A stretch of 17,430 nucleotides of DNA from Pyramidobacter sp. (GTDB taxonomy: Bacteria; Synergistota; Synergistia; Synergistales; Dethiosulfovibrionaceae). Positions 15,252 to 17,430 of this stretch are shown in pieces (the stretch's first letter is position 1; each line of letters starts with the position of its first letter). The stretch spans positions 1 to 17,430 of the forward strand of contig JAGAYQ010000176.1 in NCBI GenBank assembly GCA_017940445.1, read 5' to 3'. A program made the translations under genes and the position numbers. The notes beneath the pieces were generated by a model. It worked only from the letters and a program-made list of their open reading frames with translations. It was not told the DNA's origin and ran no database searches.

Positions 15252-16925
15252 ATGAACAGCGATCATATCAAGAAAGGCTATCAGCGCGCCCCGCACCGCG
15301 CCATGCTCAAGGCATCCGGCTACACGGACTGGGAGATGGAACGCCCGTTCGTGGCCGTCGTCAATGCCTATAACTCGATCATCCCCGGACATGTGCATCT
15401 CAAGCGCATCACCGAAGCGGTCAAAGCCGGGATCTATGCGTTTGGCGGCGTGCCGTTCGAATTCCCGGTCATCGGCGTCTGCGACGGTATCGCCATGAAT
15501 CACGAGGGCATGCACTTTTCGCTGCCCAGCCGCGAGATCATCCGCGACAGCGTCGAAGCGATGATCAAGGGGCACGCGCTCGACGCCGTCGTCATGATCC
15601 CCAACTGTGACAAGATCGTGCCCGGCATGGCGATGGCGCTGGCCGACCTCAACATCCCCGGCCTGATCGTCAGCGGCGGCCCGATGCTGGCCGGCCGCAC
15701 ACACGGCAAGACCAGCGACATCAATACCATCTTCGAAGCCTGCGGTGCGTACGCCGCCGGCAGGATCGACGACGAAGAGCTGCGCTACGTCGAAGACACC
15801 TCGTGTCCCACCTGCGGCAGCTGCTCTGGCATGTTCACCGCCAACACGATGAACTGCATGATGGAAGCCCTCGGCATCGCTTTGCCCGGCAACGGCACGA
15901 TCCCTGCGGTATATTCCGCCCGCGACCGACTTGCCAAAAACGCCGGCCGTCAGGTGATGTGGATGATCGAGCACAACGTGCGGCCGCGCGACATCCTTAA
16001 CGAAAAAGCGTTTGAAAACGCCGTCGCTGTTGACATGGCTCTGGGCGGATCGACCAACACCACGCTGCACTTGCCGGCCATCGCCCGCTGCGCCGGCGTG
16101 AAGCTGACGCTAGAGAAAATGGACGAGATCAGCCGCAACACGCCTCACCTGTGCAGCATGAGCCCCGGCGGGCTGTATCACTGCGAAGACCTTGGCGAAG
16201 CCGGCGGCATCCCCGCCGTGATGAAGGAACTGCTCGATGCAGGCAAGCTGCACGGCGACTGCATCACCTGCACCGGCGAGACCGTCGCTGAAAAGCTGAA
16301 GAACGCCCGCGTGACCAACGCCGAAGTGATCCGCCCGCTTGAGGATCCCGTCGACCCCGAGGGCGGCATTGCCGTGCTCAAGGGCAACCTTGCACCGCTG
16401 GGCTCTGTCGTCAAGCAGACAGCCGTTCTGCCTGAGATGATGAAGCACACCGGCCCTGCGCGCGTGTTCAACAGCGAAGACGAAGCCAGCAAAGCCATTT
16501 ACGGCCGCCAGATCAAGGACGGCGACGTCATCGTCATCCGTTACGAGGGGCCCAAGGGCGGTCCCGGCATGAGAGAGATGCTTTCGCCCACTTCGGCCGT
16601 CGTCGGCATGGGGCAGGGCAGCACCGTCGCCCTTATCACCGATGGCCGCTTCTCGGGCGCGAGCCGCGGCGCTTCGATCGGACACATCTCGCCCGAAGCC
16701 GCTTCCGGAGGCCCCATTGCGCTGGTGGAGGAGGGCGACCTGATCGAGATCGACATCCCAGCGCGAAAACTGGAACTGAAAGTCAGCGACGAAGAGCTGG
16801 CCCGCCGTCGTGCAGCTTGGAAGTGTCCCGAGCTGAAGTGCGACTCGCCGTTTTTGCAGCATTACCGCGCATTCGTCACCAGCGGCGTGGAAGGCGCGAT
16901 GCTGAAGCGCGACGACGACGAGTAA
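15252..16925 (+). CDS. ilvD: Dihydroxy-acid dehydratase (IlvD/Edd family)
   Basis: A 557-residue cytoplasmic iron-sulfur enzyme that removes water from 2,3-dihydroxy acids to give 2-oxo acids, the third common step of valine, leucine and isoleucine synthesis. Visible motifs are [33 protein letters not shown] (Cys77), [11 protein letters not shown] (cluster Cys119), [17 protein letters not shown] (Cys185-Cys191), and [10 protein letters not shown] near Ser468. PGHVHL rather than a Cys-containing TPCN motif places it with the E. coli/B. subtilis style of the family. The start has AAGGAG (15238-15243), 8 nt upstream. No other ilv or leu genes are in view; it sits at the end of a TRAP operon. A catabolic role on an imported dihydroxy acid or sugar acid is therefore a real alternative to biosynthesis. 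Confidence 0.9.
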   Translation: MNSDHIKKGYQRAPHRAMLKASGYTDWEMERPFVAVVNAYNSIIPGHVHLKRITEAVKAGIYAFGGVPFEFPVIGVCDGIAMNHEGMHFSLPSREIIRDSVEAMIKGHALDAVVMIPNCDKIVPGMAMALADLNIPGLIVSGGPMLAGRTHGKTSDINTIFEACGAYAAGRIDDEELRYVEDTSCPTCGSCSGMFTANTMNCMMEALGIALPGNGTIPAVYSARDRLAKNAGRQVMWMIEHNVRPRDILNEKAFENAVAVDMALGGSTNTTLHLPAIARCAGVKLTLEKMDEISRNTPHLCSMSPGGLYHCEDLGEAGGIPAVMKELLDAGKLHGDCITCTGETVAEKLKNARVTNAEVIRPLEDPVDPEGGIAVLKGNLAPLGSVVKQTAVLPEMMKHTGPARVFNSEDEASKAIYGRQIKDGDVIVIRYEGPKGGPGMREMLSPTSAVVGMGQGSTVALITDGRFSGASRGASIGHISPEAASGGPIALVEEGDLIEIDIPARKLELKVSDEELARRRAAWKCPELKCDSPFLQHYRAFVTSGVEGAMLKRDDDE

Positions 16926-16954
16926 CGCTGTCTTTTGCCTGACTGATAAAGTCA

Positions 16955-16998
16955 AAAAGGCGGTCCATCGTGAACGAACGTGATGGGCCGCCTTTTTT
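16955..16998 (+). terminator. Terminator of the TRAP-ilvD operon
   Basis: AAAAGGCGGTCCATC (16955-16969) pairs with GATGGGCCGCCTTTT (16982-16996) over 15 positions, with one G-T wobble and a 12-nt loop. A T-run follows. It lies 29 bp after the ilvD stop codon. Confidence 0.92.
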
Positions 16999-17257
16999 GC
17001 GACGTGTTATATTCGCGGCCGGTACTTATAAATATCCCCGTGAGCTGGCAGCACGCCTTGGTTATAATACGGCTAAAAATGGTTACAGGACTGTGGGGAA
17101 GTGGGGCGGCGATGTGTGAACGTCGATTCTGAAAACAGGCAATCCCAAGCGTCAAGTACCTAATGCTGGAGTGGATTCGTGATGTTTGGTCCTGAATGTG
17201 AATATCCCCGTGTGGTGCCGTCGTTTTCGGGCGTTTTCGCTACCGATATTTTGCGGC

Positions 17258-17287
17258 TTGCGCCATGAGCTGCTCCTGACGTATAAT
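17258..17287 (+). promoter_or_regulatory. Putative promoter of the fprA-like gene
   Basis: TTGCGC (17258-17263) and a perfect TATAAT (17282-17287) are 18 bp apart. The start point would be near 17294, giving a leader of about 78 nt before the ATG at 17372. Confidence 0.6.
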
Positions 17288-17371
17288 AAAGCGATTGGGG
17301 CGCAGGTATTCTCGCGCCGCTCGGTTATCAATGCACACGAGAATCAAAAAATCACGTTCGGAGGTTTTTTC

Positions 17372-17430
17372 ATGCTAAAGGCAATTTCTGTTGCGGAGAA
17401 CATCTGGTGGGTGGGCGTCAACGACCGCAA
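17372..17430 (+). CDS. fprA: FprA-family flavodiiron protein, N-terminus (3' end outside window)
   Basis: Only the first 19 full codons are in the window: MLKAISVAENIWWVGVNDR. This opening matches the N-termini of FprA-type flavodiiron proteins, which begin with a short strand ending in a W-VG motif before the metallo-beta-lactamase-like di-iron domain. Such proteins reduce oxygen or nitric oxide in the cytoplasm of anaerobes. GGAGG (17360-17364) is 7 nt upstream of the ATG. The identification rests on a very short stretch, so it is moderate. Confidence 0.6.
   Translation, partial: MLKAISVAENIWWVGVNDR

Larger units (their letters stand above)
16926..17371 (+). other. 446-bp intergenic region before the fprA-like gene
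   Basis: After the terminator no convincing protein gene is visible. AATATCCCCGTG occurs at 17031-17042 and again at 17201-17212, exactly 170 bp apart. One TATAAT lies at 17063-17068 without a clear -35 box; a second, with TTGCGC 18 bp upstream, is at 17282-17287 and likely serves the fprA-like gene. CAGGAC (17086-17091) and GTCCTG (17189-17194) could pair to close a structure of about 110 nt, so a small RNA is conceivable, but I recognise no known RNA family. Confidence 0.45.

Noticed and set aside
17046..17061. Possible sigma-54 promoter (TGGCA...TTGG)
   Set aside because: The -12 element is TTGG rather than TTGC and the internal spacing does not match the -24/-12 rule.
16952..17155. 67-codon frame on the minus strand after ilvD
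   Set aside because: It runs through the ilvD terminator, has no domain and no clear ribosome site.

Overview
The window is about 17.4 kb of GC-rich DNA with tightly packed genes and no sign of phage, insertion sequences, CRISPR, rRNA or tRNA. Exported proteins with Gram-negative-type signal peptides, a TRAP transporter, amino-acid ABC transporters, histidine ammonia-lyase and an FprA-type flavodiiron protein point to an anaerobic, amino-acid-using diderm. My best guess is a member of the Synergistota. That is inference from gene content and sequence style, not a database result.

Layout. (1) 1-698, plus strand: the 3' end of hutH, meeting an NhaC-family transporter gene (755-2101, minus) at a shared bidirectional terminator. 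(2) 2375-6379, minus strand: an amino-acid ABC transporter operon. One ATPase is followed by two paralogous genes, each a signal peptide plus a family-3 solute-binding domain fused to a permease. A good promoter and a leader of about 160 nt lie upstream, and a strong hairpin terminator lies at 2318-2360. (3) 6815-9395, plus strand: an exported nucleoside hydrolase and an M18 aminopeptidase, each followed by its own terminator. (4) 9526-12166, plus strand: an overlapping histidine kinase / response regulator pair of the CitA/DcuS-CitB/DcuR type. Its sensor is a periplasmic substrate-binding-protein fold, which is not usual for that kinase class. (5) 12449-16925, plus strand: a TRAP transporter (dctP, dctQ, dctM) followed 18 bp later by an ilvD-type dehydratase, then a terminator. 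(6) 16926-17371: a 446-bp intergenic region with a repeated 12-mer and two TATAAT boxes, leading to the first 19 codons of an fprA-like gene at the window edge.

How the parts may work together. Regions 4 and 5 look like one sensing-uptake-catabolism module: the kinase reads an external solute, the CitB/DcuR-type regulator acts on the promoter upstream of dctP (which carries two GAACGCG direct repeats 22 bp apart), the TRAP system imports an organic acid, and the dehydratase converts a 2,3-dihydroxy acid to a 2-oxo acid. The substrate is unknown. This module and the double fused SBP-permease ABC system are the most unusual features here. The rest is ordinary nutrient uptake and breakdown: histidine, peptides and nucleosides.
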